From Enterobacter sp. SA187 (GTDB lineage Bacteria; Pseudomonadota; Gammaproteobacteria; Enterobacterales; Enterobacteriaceae), in assembly GCF_001888805.2 (NCBI RefSeq), contig NZ_CP019113.1:496001-560000 (forward strand): a stretch of DNA of 64,000 nt. Direction: 5' to 3'. A model generated the notes under the pieces. The model did no database searches, was not told the DNA's origin, and saw only the letters and a list, made by a program, of their open reading frames with translations. This document shows positions 17,114 through 27,810 of the stretch, one piece after another (the first letter of the stretch is position 1; every line of letters begins with the position of its first letter). Both the position numbers and the translations under genes were made by a program.

Positions 17114-18148
17114 TTACGCCACCTCTTTATTTTTGCGATGCGGAAAGCGGGCGACGTGCTTACTCCCCTTGTGGCCCGGCTGAAAACGGCTGTATTTGAG
17201 CTGGCGCTGATGACGGGCCAGCGCCTGGCGCAGACGCCCGTCCAGCACCAGCACGCCCAGCAGCACCAGCCCCGCGATAAAGTCGTTCCACCAGGCCGGA
17301 AGCTTAAACAGCACCAGCACGGTATCGATTTGCGTGAGGAAGAACGCGCCCAGAAACGCGCCGATCAGCGTGCCGGTGCCGCCGAGCAGCGAGATGCCGC
17401 CGAGCACACAGGCGGCGATGGCTTTCATTTCCAGCCCGCTGCCGGTCTGGTTAGGCACAAAACCGATCTGCGCGGCAAAGACGATCCCGGCGCAGGCCGC
17501 CAGCACGCCGTTTAAGGTGAAGGCCAGCATACGGGTGCGGTTGACCGCCACGCCCAGTTGCCGTGCAGCCGCGAGGTTATCCCCTACCGCATAAAAATCC
17601 CGCCCGGAGGCCGTGCGCGCCAGCCACCAGGCCCCCGCGCCCAGTACGGCTAATACCAGCAGACCGAGGGGCGACACGCCCGCCGCCACCGGCACCGACA
17701 GTGATTTCAGGCTGGTGGGCAGCCCTTCGATCCACTTACCGCCGGTCCACAGCAGCATCGCGCCACGGTATAACCCGAGGGTGCCGAGCGTGGCGACGAT
17801 GGCCGGAATGCGCAACCCGACCACCAGCAGGCCGTTGAACGCCCCCGCCAGCGCACCGATGCTCAGGGCAAACAGCATGGCGAGCGGCAGGCCGTAGCCA
17901 TTATTGAGCGCCACCCCGACGGCAATGGCGCTTAAGCCCACCGTCGAGCCAACCGAGACGTCAATATTGCGCGTCAGCATCACCAGCGTCGCCCCCAGCG
18001 CCAGCAGGATCAGGATCTGACTGCTGGCAAAAATCATCCCCAGCGTTTGCAGGCTGAGGTAGGCCGGATCGAGGGCCACCAGCACGGCAAAGAGGGCAAG
18101 GATCGCCAGAAAAGCGCTCAGCTCGCGGTTTTTAAGTAAGGTCTTCAT
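17114..18148 (-). CDS. lsrC: AI-2 ABC transporter permease LsrC
   Basis: The 344-residue permease has the BPD_transp_2 motifs TRNIDVSVGSTVGLSAIAVGV and LGGISLLGGTGTLIG and multiple membrane helices. The C-terminal 30 residues are basic and probably cytoplasmic. Start overlaps the lsrA stop by 4 nt. With LsrD, LsrA and LsrB it imports AI-2. Confidence 0.95.
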   Translation of the reverse strand: MKTLLKNRELSAFLAILALFAVLVALDPAYLSLQTLGMIFASSQILILLALGATLVMLTRNIDVSVGSTVGLSAIAVGVALNNGYGLPLAMLFALSIGALAGAFNGLLVVGLRIPAIVATLGTLGLYRGAMLLWTGGKWIEGLPTSLKSLSVPVAAGVSPLGLLVLAVLGAGAWWLARTASGRDFYAVGDNLAAARQLGVAVNRTRMLAFTLNGVLAACAGIVFAAQIGFVPNQTGSGLEMKAIAACVLGGISLLGGTGTLIGAFLGAFFLTQIDTVLVLFKLPAWWNDFIAGLVLLGVLVLDGRLRQALARHQRQLKYSRFQPGHKGSKHVARFPHRKNKEVA

Positions 18149-19632
18149 GCCTGTCCTCCGAAGGCCAGCGCCATCATGCGATCGACATTGATCGCCTGCT
18201 GCGCCAGTTCACCGCTGCGCATCCCCTGATGCATCACCACCACCCGATCGGCCAGACCGGGGAATTCATCGAGATCGCTTGAGATCATCAGCACCGCGAC
18301 GTTCTGCGCCGCCACGCTTTTCAGCAGCTGATAAATATCCGCCCGCGCGGAAACGTCGACGCCGCGCGTCGGCTCATCGACAATCAGCAGCAGCGGATTG
18401 GCCTCCAGACAGCGGGCAAGCAGCACTTTTTGCTGATTACCGCCAGAGAGAGTACGCACCGTCTGATCGGCGTTGTTAAGTTTGATGCCCAGCGCCCGGT
18501 GATAACGCTCCACCACCGCCGCTTCGCGGCTTTTTTGCTGCCAGACGGAGGGTTCGTTGAGCGTTACTGTGTTCCAGCGCACCGGCGCATCGAGGAACAG
18601 CCCGGACACCTGGCGGTCTTCCGGCAGATAGACCAGTCCGCGCGCCAGCCGGGAGGCCGTATCCCGGCTGGTGATCTCCTGATTTTCCAGCCATACGCGC
18701 CCGCCGCGTACCGGGCGCAGACCGTAGAGGGTTTCGGCAAATTCGGTGCGCCCGGATCCTACCAGCCCGGCCAGGCCGACGATCTCCCCGGCGTACACCT
18801 CAAGATCCAGATCGATAAAGCCTTCGCCGGTCAGGTCTTCCACGCGCAGCACCGGAAAATCCTGCGGCTGGGTGCGGCGATTGCCCGGCAATGCGAGCCA
18901 CAGCTTTTGCGAGTCGCTTAAATGATGGGCGCGGCTGGCTGGGGTCATCGCGCCTATCAACGCCTGATCGTCAAATTCACTGAGCGCGCCGCTGAGCACC
19001 ACCGCGCCGTCGCGCATCACCGAGACGCTGTCGGCCAGGGCGCGGATCTCCGGCAGTTTGTGGGAGATAAACACGATGCCGACGCCGAGCCTTTGCAGGG
19101 CGCGGATCTGCCGGAACAGCCGATCCGTTTCCCCCGGCGTCAGCGAGGCGGTGGGTTCATCAAGGATCAGAATGCGCGCGTTACGCATCAGCCCGCGCAG
19201 AATCTCCACCATCTGCTGATCCGCCACTTCCAGCGTGCTGGCGGCGGCCTGCAAATTCAGCTGGCAGTTGAGCTGCTGTAATTTTTCATTCAGCACGTCA
19301 TCGGTATTCCCGCTGCGCGGCAGGCGGAACAGAATGTTTTCCCGCACCGTCAGATTGGGAAACAGCATCGGCTCCTGCGGCACCAGATAGATGCCCAGCT
19401 GATGCGCCTGGCCGGGCGTCAGGCGGCGGTAGGCACTGCCGTTGATGTGCAGCGTGCCGCTGTCGGCGGTTTCCACCCCGGCGATGATCTTCATCAGCGT
19501 GGATTTCCCCGCCCCGTTGCCGCCCATCAGCGCATGCACCTGACCGGCAAGCAGCGTAAAATCAATGCCTTTCAGAACGGGCACGCCGGAGAACTGTTTG
19601 CGGACGTCACGGGCTTCAATGAGAGGGATCAT
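18145..19632 (-). CDS. lsrA: AI-2 ABC transporter ATPase LsrA
   Basis: A duplicated sugar-type ATPase (about 495 residues): first cassette with GGNGAGKST and ILDEPTASLTPGE; second with LSGGNQQKVLLARCLEANP and IVDEPTRGVDVSARADIY. The degenerate second Walker A (GLVGSGRTE) is usual for the RbsA/LsrA class. I place the start at 19632, where CCGGAG precedes the ATG by 8 nt; an in-frame ATG at 19653 has no ribosome site and lies inside the LsrR repeat. First gene of the lsrACDBFG operon, divergent from lsrR. Confidence 0.95.
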   Translation of the reverse strand: MIPLIEARDVRKQFSGVPVLKGIDFTLLAGQVHALMGGNGAGKSTLMKIIAGVETADSGTLHINGSAYRRLTPGQAHQLGIYLVPQEPMLFPNLTVRENILFRLPRSGNTDDVLNEKLQQLNCQLNLQAAASTLEVADQQMVEILRGLMRNARILILDEPTASLTPGETDRLFRQIRALQRLGVGIVFISHKLPEIRALADSVSVMRDGAVVLSGALSEFDDQALIGAMTPASRAHHLSDSQKLWLALPGNRRTQPQDFPVLRVEDLTGEGFIDLDLEVYAGEIVGLAGLVGSGRTEFAETLYGLRPVRGGRVWLENQEITSRDTASRLARGLVYLPEDRQVSGLFLDAPVRWNTVTLNEPSVWQQKSREAAVVERYHRALGIKLNNADQTVRTLSGGNQQKVLLARCLEANPLLLIVDEPTRGVDVSARADIYQLLKSVAAQNVAVLMISSDLDEFPGLADRVVVMHQGMRSGELAQQAINVDRMMALAFGGQA

Positions 19633-19646
19633 TCTGGCTCCGGTTA

Positions 19647-19679
19647 TGAACATATGATTTTAAAAATTCACAATGTTCA
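19647..19679. promoter_or_regulatory. LsrR operator candidate, lsrA side
   Basis: Inverted repeat TGAACAT (19647-19653), 19 nt, ATGTTCA (19673-19679), directly in front of lsrA. The half-site resembles the repeat on the lsrR side. Confidence 0.6.
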
Positions 19680-19779
19680 AAAAGCGTAGACGGTGAGCTA
19701 TATTAATACCCGTGCCCGGATCACACTTTTTTGCATTCGGATCGTTGCTTTGTTTTGCGCAGGGACAAAAGATCGCTTT

Positions 19780-19795
19780 TGCCATCGCGCTCACA
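19780..19795. promoter_or_regulatory. CRP site candidate in the lsr intergenic region
   Basis: TGCCA-N6-TCACA has a perfect right half and a 3/5 left half of the CRP consensus TGTGA-N6-TCACA. The E. coli lsr operon is activated by cAMP-CRP, which supports the position between lsrA and lsrR. Confidence 0.5.
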
Positions 19796-19812
19796 TTTTA
19801 TTCAGCGGCGCA

Positions 19813-19850
19813 TGAGAACATTTGATCTAAAATTTTATAAGAGTTCATCA
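19813..19850. promoter_or_regulatory. LsrR operator candidate, lsrR side
   Basis: Half-sites GAGAACATTTGATC and, inverted, GAGTTCATCA lie just before the lsrR start. They echo the TGAACAT/ATGTTCA repeat on the lsrA side, fitting autoregulation by LsrR. Confidence 0.5.
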
Positions 19851-19851
19851 T

Positions 19852-20823
19852 ATGAGCGAAAAACGCATTACGGATGAGAGCCGCTTTGCCGGGCTGACGT
19901 TATCGGAGGAAGAGCTGGTGGCGCGGGTGGCCTGGTGCTACTACCACGATGGCTTAACGCAAAATGATATTGGCGAACGGCTGGGGCTGCCCCGGCTGAA
20001 GATCTCCCGCCTGCTGGAAAAGGGGCGGCAGTCCGGCGTGATCCGCGTGCAGATCAATTCCCGTTATGAGGGCTGTCTGGCGCTGGAAACCGAACTGCAA
20101 CAGCGGTTTGGGCTGAAGATCACCCGCGTGCTGCCCGCGCTGAATACCCCCGCCATGAGCGTGCGGCTGGGGATTGGCGCGGCGCAGTCGCTGATGGGCG
20201 TGCTGTCGCCGGGGCAGCTGCTGGCGGTGGGCTTTGGCGAAACCACCATGAGCTGTATCCAGCATCTGAGCGGTTTTATCAGCTCACAGCAGATCCGCCT
20301 GGTGACGCTGTCCGGCGGCGTCGGGCCGTATATGACCGGCATCGGCCAGCTGGACGCGGCCTGTAGCATCAGCATGATCCCGGCCCCCCTGCGGGTGTCG
20401 TCGGCGGATGTGGCGGAGATCTTAAAACGCGAATCCAGCGTGCGGGATGTGATCCTCGCCGCCACTGCCGCGGACGTCGCCGTGGTGGGCATTGGATCGG
20501 TCAACCAGAAACGCGACGCCACCATTATGCGCTCCGGCTATATCAGCGAAGGCGAACAGCTGATGTATGCCCGCAAAGGCGCGGTGGGGGATATTCTGGG
20601 GTATTTCTTGCAGGCAGACGGCGAGCGGGTGGAAAACCTCGACATCCACCGGGAACTGCTCGGCGTCACCCTCGATGAACTGGCGCAATTACCGACCATT
20701 GTCGGCGCGGCCGGTGGCATCGAAAAAGCAGAGGCGATTTATGCCGCACTCAAAGGTCGCCGTATCAATGGCCTGGTGACGGAAGAGACGACAGCACGCG
20801 CGATCCTGGCACTGGCGGAGTAA
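19852..20823 (+). CDS. lsrR: AI-2-responsive transcriptional repressor LsrR
   Basis: The 323-residue SorC/DeoR-type regulator has an N-terminal helix-turn-helix (HDGLTQNDIGERLGLPRLKISRLLEKGR, about 33-60) and a sugar-phosphate isomerase-like effector domain (VGFGETTMSC, TLSGGVGPY, VVGIGSV). Known LsrR represses the lsr operon and itself and is released by phospho-AI-2. It is followed by lsrK after 36 bp and is divergent from lsrA. Confidence 0.96.
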   Translation: MSEKRITDESRFAGLTLSEEELVARVAWCYYHDGLTQNDIGERLGLPRLKISRLLEKGRQSGVIRVQINSRYEGCLALETELQQRFGLKITRVLPALNTPAMSVRLGIGAAQSLMGVLSPGQLLAVGFGETTMSCIQHLSGFISSQQIRLVTLSGGVGPYMTGIGQLDAACSISMIPAPLRVSSADVAEILKRESSVRDVILAATAADVAVVGIGSVNQKRDATIMRSGYISEGEQLMYARKGAVGDILGYFLQADGERVENLDIHRELLGVTLDELAQLPTIVGAAGGIEKAEAIYAALKGRRINGLVTEETTARAILALAE

Positions 20824-20859
20824 TTCCGGCCTGCCGCGCGCCAACAGCGAGGCAAGCTC

Positions 20860-22440
20860 ATGAGTTATCTTTTAGCCTTAGATGCCGGGACCGGCAGCAT
20901 TCGCGCGGTAATTTTTGATTTACAGGGGCGGCAGATCGCCGCAGGCCAGGCCGAGTGGAAACACCTGAGCGTGGAGAACGTGCCCGGCTCGATGGAGTTC
21001 GATCTCACCACCAACTGGCAGCTGGCCTGCCAGTGCATTCACCAGGCGCTGACGCGGGCGCAGCTGACCGGCGCTAATATTCAGTCCGTCGCCTGCTGCT
21101 CCATGCGCGAAGGTATCGTGCTTTATGACCGCAACGGCGAGGCGATCTGGGCCTGCGCCAACGTTGATGCCCGTGCCAGCCGCGAAGTGGCGGAATTAAA
21201 AGAGATCCATGACGATCGCTTTGAAGCGGAAGTGTACGAGGTTTCCGGGCAGACGCTGGCGCTGAGCGCCATGCCGCGTCTGTTGTGGCTGGCGCATCAC
21301 CGGCCGGATATTTATCGTCAGGCGGCGACCATCACTATGATCAGCGACTGGCTGGCGGCAAAACTCTCCGGCGAACTGGCGGTGGATCCTTCCAACGCCG
21401 GGACCACCGGCATGCTGGATCTTTTCTCACGCGACTGGCGTCCGGCGCTGCTGGATATGGCCGGGCTGCGCGCCGATATCCTCTCCCCCGTAAAAGAGAC
21501 CGGCACCGTGCTGGGCGCGGTGACGCATTCTGCCGCCATGCAGTGCGGCCTGCGCGAGGGCACGCCGGTGGTGATGGGCGGCGGCGATGTGCAGCTGGGC
21601 TGTCTGGGACTGGGCGTGGTGCGCGCCGGGCAGACGGCGGTGCTCGGCGGCACCTTCTGGCAGCAGGTGGTCAATCTGCCGCAGGTACGCACCGATCCCG
21701 ATATGAATATCCGCGTTAATCCGCACGTCATCCCCGGCATGGTTCAGGCGGAGTCGATCAGCTTTTTCACCGGCCTGACCATGCGCTGGTTCCGGGACGC
21801 GTTTTGCGCCGAGGAGAAGCTGATCGCTGAACGCATGGGGATGGACGCCTATGCGCTGATGGAAGAGATGGCGGGCCGCGTCCCTGCAGGCTCCCACGGC
21901 GTAATGCCGATTTTCTCGGACGCCATGCATTTTAAGCACTGGTATCACGCCGCGCCGTCGTTTATTAACCTCTCCATCGATCCGGAAAAATGCAATAAAG
22001 CCACGCTGTTTCGCGCGCTGGAGGAGAACGCAGCTATTGTTTCCGCCTGCAACCTGGCGCAGATCTCCCGCTTCTCCGGTGTCACCTTTGATGGGCTGGT
22101 ATTTGCGGGCGGCGGCGCGAAAGGCGCACTGTGGAGCCAGATTTTAAGCGACGTGACCGGCCTGCCGGTGCGTGTGCCGGACGTGAAAGAAGCCACCGCG
22201 CTCGGCTGCGCCATCGCCGCGGGTACCGGCGCCGGACTGTTCGACGATATGGCCGCCACCGGCGAGCGGCTGGTGAGCTGGAGCCGGGAATTTACGCCCA
22301 ACCCGGCACACCGGGAGCTGTATGACGGCATGATGCAGAAATGGCAGGCGGTGTATGCGGATCAGCTTGGGCTGGTGGACAGCGGGCTGACCACCTCGAT
22401 GTGGCAGGCGCCGGGACTGGTGCGCGCAACGGCGCCTTAA
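20860..22440 (+). CDS. lsrK: Autoinducer-2 kinase LsrK
   Basis: The 526-residue FGGY-family sugar kinase starts with the ATP/phosphate motif LLALDAGTGSIRAVIFD and carries VVMGGGDVQLG and VFAGGGAKGALWSQILSDVTGLPV. It phosphorylates AI-2 entering through LsrABCD, trapping it and producing the LsrR inducer. Co-transcribed with lsrR. The C terminus is followed four bases later by a REP pair. Confidence 0.96.
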   Translation: MSYLLALDAGTGSIRAVIFDLQGRQIAAGQAEWKHLSVENVPGSMEFDLTTNWQLACQCIHQALTRAQLTGANIQSVACCSMREGIVLYDRNGEAIWACANVDARASREVAELKEIHDDRFEAEVYEVSGQTLALSAMPRLLWLAHHRPDIYRQAATITMISDWLAAKLSGELAVDPSNAGTTGMLDLFSRDWRPALLDMAGLRADILSPVKETGTVLGAVTHSAAMQCGLREGTPVVMGGGDVQLGCLGLGVVRAGQTAVLGGTFWQQVVNLPQVRTDPDMNIRVNPHVIPGMVQAESISFFTGLTMRWFRDAFCAEEKLIAERMGMDAYALMEEMAGRVPAGSHGVMPIFSDAMHFKHWYHAAPSFINLSIDPEKCNKATLFRALEENAAIVSACNLAQISRFSGVTFDGLVFAGGGAKGALWSQILSDVTGLPVRVPDVKEATALGCAIAAGTGAGLFDDMAATGERLVSWSREFTPNPAHRELYDGMMQKWQAVYADQLGLVDSGLTTSMWQAPGLVRATAP

Positions 22441-22443
22441 ATC

Positions 22444-22536
22444 ATGCCGGATGGCGCTGCGCTTATTCGGCCTGGGGTTTCTGCGGTTTCGTAGCCCCGG
22501 TAAGCGTAGCCCCGGTAAGCGCAGCGCCACCGGGGA
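22444..22536. repeat. REP/BIME element after lsrK
   Basis: Two palindromic units in opposite orientation, ATGCCGGATGGCGCTGCGCT... and CCCCGGTAAGCGCAGCGCCA..., are typical enterobacterial REP sequences, here in the lsrK-fadH gap. Confidence 0.85.
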
Positions 22537-22607
22537 AGTTCTTTGAGTTCTATCACAATCATTCGATCCCGCTTTTACCTTTGCCCCCGCGCTGGCTAAA
22601 TTAGTAA

Positions 22608-24671
<2,064 letters not shown>

Positions 24672-24679
24672 GTATGCCT

Positions 24680-24754
24680 TTGCCGGGCGGCGCTGCGCTT
24701 GCACCGGCCTACATGAGCCGCGTAGGCCCGGTAAGCGCAGCGCCACCGGGCGGG
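24680..24754. repeat. REP/BIME element between fadH and rlmG
   Basis: Two inverted units (TGCCGGGCGGCGCTGCGCTT... and GGCCCGGTAAGCGCAGCGCC...) fill the 87-bp gap between the convergent stops. Confidence 0.88.
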
Positions 24755-24758
24755 AAAT

Positions 24759-25895
24759 TTACCGTCTGCGTCCGGTTTTAACCGCTTTCAGCACCACGAA
24801 TTTCTGATTGGTGGCAATGGTTTCGCAGTTGCCGAAAATCTTCTTCAGCTTGTGGAAATAATCCAGGTGGCGGTTCGCCACGATGCGCAGCTCGCCGTTG
24901 ATTTTCAGGCAGCGGCGGGCGTGGTGGAACATCTCCCAGGCGATATTATCCGTCAGCGCATGTTTTTGATGGAACGGCGGGTTACAGAGCACGGCGTCAA
25001 AACGGAACGGCTCGACGCCTGACAGCGCGTTGTTGATCATAAACTCGCAGCGATCCAGCGCCTCTGGCAGGTTGGTTTCGACGTTAAGACGGCTGGAGGC
25101 CACCGCCATCGGCGACTCATCCACGAATACCACGCTGGCCTGCGGATTCTTATCCAGCAGCGTCAGACCAATCACGCCGTTACCGCAGCCGAGATCGACA
25201 ATCTCCCCTTCCAGGTTATCCGGCAGATGCTGCATAAAGAAGCGCGCGCCGATGTCCAGCCCGGTACGAGAAAAGACGTTGGCATGGTTGTGAATAGTCC
25301 AGTCGGTGCCGTCCAGTTTCCAGCTCAGGGTCTGCGGCGCATCGTTAAGCGCCGGGGCGCTGAAAGTGCAGTTAACCAGACGCGCTTTTTTCCAGGCCAG
25401 GGTAGTGGTGGTCGGCCCCAGCACTTTTTCAAACAGCTCAAGGGTCGAGTTGTGAATATCACGCGCTTTGGTCCCGGCGATGATGCGCGTTTGCGGCGTC
25501 ACTACCGTGCGCAGGGTGCGAAGTTGCTGCTCCAGCAGGGCCAGGGTTTTCGGGATCTTAATCAGCACGACGCCCGGCGCGGCCGGGTATGGCGCGGTGC
25601 TGTCGAGGAAGGTGACATCCCCTTCGTTGAGATCGTTATGGCGCAGATTTTCACGGGTCGCCAGTTCGCTCAGGTAGGAGTCGCCAATGCTGTAAGGCTT
25701 GTGCTCCACCAGCGCGCAGGCCAGCGCACCAAAAGTATCGTTGAAAATCAGGACCGGGCCACTGATTTCAGTTTCGTCCAGTTGTTGCAGCAGGTATTCG
25801 TCTGCCGCTTCCCACGCCTGCAGTGGGTTGACGTCGTCCGTCTCCGGAAAACGTTTTAAGTTAAGTGAACGGAAACCGTTGTCTGAATGGCTCAT
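24759..25895 (-). CDS. rlmG: 23S rRNA m2G1835 methyltransferase
   Basis: The 378-residue protein has exactly the E. coli RlmG length. The C-terminal Rossmann methyltransferase domain shows IVDLGCGNGVIGLTLLDKNP (SAM motif I), VFVDESPMAV and the catalytic NPPF motif (VLCNPPFHQKHALTDN). It methylates N2 of G1835 in 23S rRNA. The frame stays open 28 codons upstream, but ATG 25895 is preceded by GGAGGG and matches the known start (MSHSDNGFRSLNL). Divergent from ygjP. Confidence 0.96.
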   Translation of the reverse strand: MSHSDNGFRSLNLKRFPETDDVNPLQAWEAADEYLLQQLDETEISGPVLIFNDTFGALACALVEHKPYSIGDSYLSELATRENLRHNDLNEGDVTFLDSTAPYPAAPGVVLIKIPKTLALLEQQLRTLRTVVTPQTRIIAGTKARDIHNSTLELFEKVLGPTTTTLAWKKARLVNCTFSAPALNDAPQTLSWKLDGTDWTIHNHANVFSRTGLDIGARFFMQHLPDNLEGEIVDLGCGNGVIGLTLLDKNPQASVVFVDESPMAVASSRLNVETNLPEALDRCEFMINNALSGVEPFRFDAVLCNPPFHQKHALTDNIAWEMFHHARRCLKINGELRIVANRHLDYFHKLKKIFGNCETIATNQKFVVLKAVKTGRRR

Positions 25896-25981
25896 CGGCC
25901 CTCCTGGATGGTAAAATTCGGTGTGATCCCCTGAATGGGGGCGTGAGTATACCCTTTTTTGACTGCTATCGTGGGGCAATG

Positions 25982-26473
25982 ATGAGCAAACTTCTCTATC
26001 TCCAGGGCTATCCGGAAAATCTGCTGGCCCAGGTTACGACGCTCATCGAGCAGAACCGGCTCGGCGAGGTGCTGCAAAAGCGTTATCCCGATACGCACAA
26101 CGTCACCACCGACAAGGCTCTCTATCAATATACCCAGGATCTGAAAAGTCAGTTTCTGCGCAATGCGCCGCCAATCAACAAAGTGGCCTACGACAATAAA
26201 ATTCATGTGCTGAATAACGCCCTTGGTCTGCATACCGCCATTTCCCGCGTGCAGGGGGGCAAGCTGAAGGCAAAAGCGGAAATCCGCGTGGCGACGGTGT
26301 TTCGCAACGCGCCGGAAGCCTTTTTGCGCATGATAGTGGTGCATGAACTGGCGCACCTGAAAGAGAAGGATCACAGCAAGGCTTTTTATCAGCTGTGCTG
26401 TCATATGGAGCCGCACTATCATCAACTGGAGTTTGATACTCGTCTGTGGCTGACGCATCAGGCGCTGGCATGA
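25982..26473 (+). CDS. ygjP: YgjP-family putative zinc metallopeptidase (DUF45)
   Basis: About 163 residues, matching E. coli YgjP. The zinc signature VVHELAHLKEKDH (HExxH plus a downstream His) lies near residue 121, preceded by the family stretch KAKAEIRVATVFRNAPE. Two ATGs occur in tandem (25979 and 25982); the second has better spacing from GGGG and matches the E. coli start MSN/MSK. Cytoplasmic; biological role unknown. E. coli has ygjQ between ygjP and ygjR, absent here. Confidence 0.9.
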   Translation: MSKLLYLQGYPENLLAQVTTLIEQNRLGEVLQKRYPDTHNVTTDKALYQYTQDLKSQFLRNAPPINKVAYDNKIHVLNNALGLHTAISRVQGGKLKAKAEIRVATVFRNAPEAFLRMIVVHELAHLKEKDHSKAFYQLCCHMEPHYHQLEFDTRLWLTHQALA

Positions 26474-26568
26474 TCGTCGCCTGACTTCTGCGGCGCAGCG
26501 CACTGGTTTTGTCACACTGACGTGCTACATTGGCGAATGGTCCCCTTTTACGGAGCACAACGCCGTTT

Positions 26569-27570
26569 ATGATACGTTTCGCAGTCATTGGGACGAACTG
26601 GATCACCCGCCAGTTCGTCGATGCCGCCCATGAGACCGGCAAATATACCCTTACCGCCGTTTACTCCCGCAGCCTTGAACAGGCGCAGCATTTCGCCAGC
26701 GATTATCCGGTCGAACATCTGTTTACCTCCCTTGAGGCGCTGGCGCAGAGCCATGATATTGATGCGGTGTATATTGCCAGCCCGAACTCCCTGCACTTTT
26801 CGCAAAGCGAACTGTTCCTGCGCCATAAAAAGCATGTGATCTGCGAAAAACCGCTGGCCTCCAATCTGCGTGAAGTGGAAGCCGCCATTGCCTGCGCGCG
26901 GGAAAATGGCGTGGTGCTGTTCGAAGCGTTTAAAACCGCCTCGCTGCCGAATTTCCTGCTGCTGCAACAGTCACTGCCGAAAGTGGGAAAGGTGCGCAAA
27001 GCCTTTATTAATTACTGCCAGTACTCTTCCCGCTATCAGCGCTATCTGGACGGCGAAAATCCGAACACCTTTAATCCGGCGTTTTCCAACGGCTCGATTA
27101 TGGATATCGGCTTTTACTGCCTGGCCTCGGCGGTGGCGTTATGGGGCGAACCGCACAGCGTACAGGCCACGGCCAGTCTGCTGGACAGCGGCGTGGACGC
27201 GCACGGCGTGGTGGTGCTTAACTACGGCGATTTCAGCGTCACCCTGCAACATTCCAAAGTGAGTGAATCGGTGCTGGCGAGCGAGATCCAGGGCGAAGAA
27301 GGCTCGCTGGTGATAGAAAAAATCTCCGAATGCCAGAAAGTATCTTTTGTGCCGCGCGGCGGCAAGCCACAGGATCTCTCCCAACCGCAGCATATCAATA
27401 CCATGCTGTATGAGGCAGAGCGCTTTGCCGATCTGGTGGAAAACAACGAAGTGAACCATCCGGGCATCGCCATCAGCCGTATTACCGCGAACTTGCTGAC
27501 GGAGATCCGCCGCCAGACCGGCGTGATTTTCCCGGCTGACAGCGAAGCGGCTGCCGATCCGGTGGCGTAA
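26569..27570 (+). CDS. ygjR: Gfo/Idh/MocA-family oxidoreductase YgjR
   Basis: The 333-residue NAD(P)-dependent oxidoreductase has an N-terminal Rossmann fold (MIRFAVIGTNWITRQFVDAA, with YIASPNSLH and the family EKPLA motif near residue 99) and a C-terminal Gfo/Idh substrate domain (NGSIMDIGFYCLASAVALWGEP). Start chosen at 26569 on similarity to E. coli YgjR; upstream in-frame codons lack a better ribosome site than CGGAG. Substrate unknown, probably a sugar or derivative. Confidence 0.92.
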   Translation: MIRFAVIGTNWITRQFVDAAHETGKYTLTAVYSRSLEQAQHFASDYPVEHLFTSLEALAQSHDIDAVYIASPNSLHFSQSELFLRHKKHVICEKPLASNLREVEAAIACARENGVVLFEAFKTASLPNFLLLQQSLPKVGKVRKAFINYCQYSSRYQRYLDGENPNTFNPAFSNGSIMDIGFYCLASAVALWGEPHSVQATASLLDSGVDAHGVVVLNYGDFSVTLQHSKVSESVLASEIQGEEGSLVIEKISECQKVSFVPRGGKPQDLSQPQHINTMLYEAERFADLVENNEVNHPGIAISRITANLLTEIRRQTGVIFPADSEAAADPVA

Positions 27571-27635
27571 AGCTATGTAAAACAGTTGTTACGACCCATT
27601 GACGGAATGCGATCTCTGTCATATTTTGTTACCAG

Positions 27636-27794
27636 CAAAGGGGAGTAACTTCATTGCCGGTTGGTCGTCATTACGATGCGCAAGCATCCGGTCGCCGGGC
27701 ATCCTTAAGGATGTAAGTGAGACCTTGCCGAAAGGCGAGGACCCGTGCATCTAAAATAAACGGCTATCGTCTTTCGACGTCAGCCGTTTTTTTT
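27636..27794 (+). ncRNA. yybP-ykoY (Mn2+) riboswitch / PRE element in the alx leader
   Basis: The alx leader carries conserved yybP-ykoY family sequences: AAAGGGGAGTAACTTC at the 5' side and GTGAGACCTTGCC with its complement near 27714-27740. They are followed by a terminator-like stem CGGCT...AGCCG with eight Ts (27761-27794), ending 16 nt before the alx ATG. In E. coli this RNA (PRE/SraF) responds to manganese and alkaline pH and controls alx. Confidence 0.9.
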
Positions 27795-27810
27795 ATGTAA
27801 GGAATTTCCT

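Noticed and set aside
24680..24754. Possible CRISPR-like or mobile repeats in intergenic gaps
   Set aside because: Repeats are single or paired REP palindromes, without regular spacers or adjacent cas or transposase genes.
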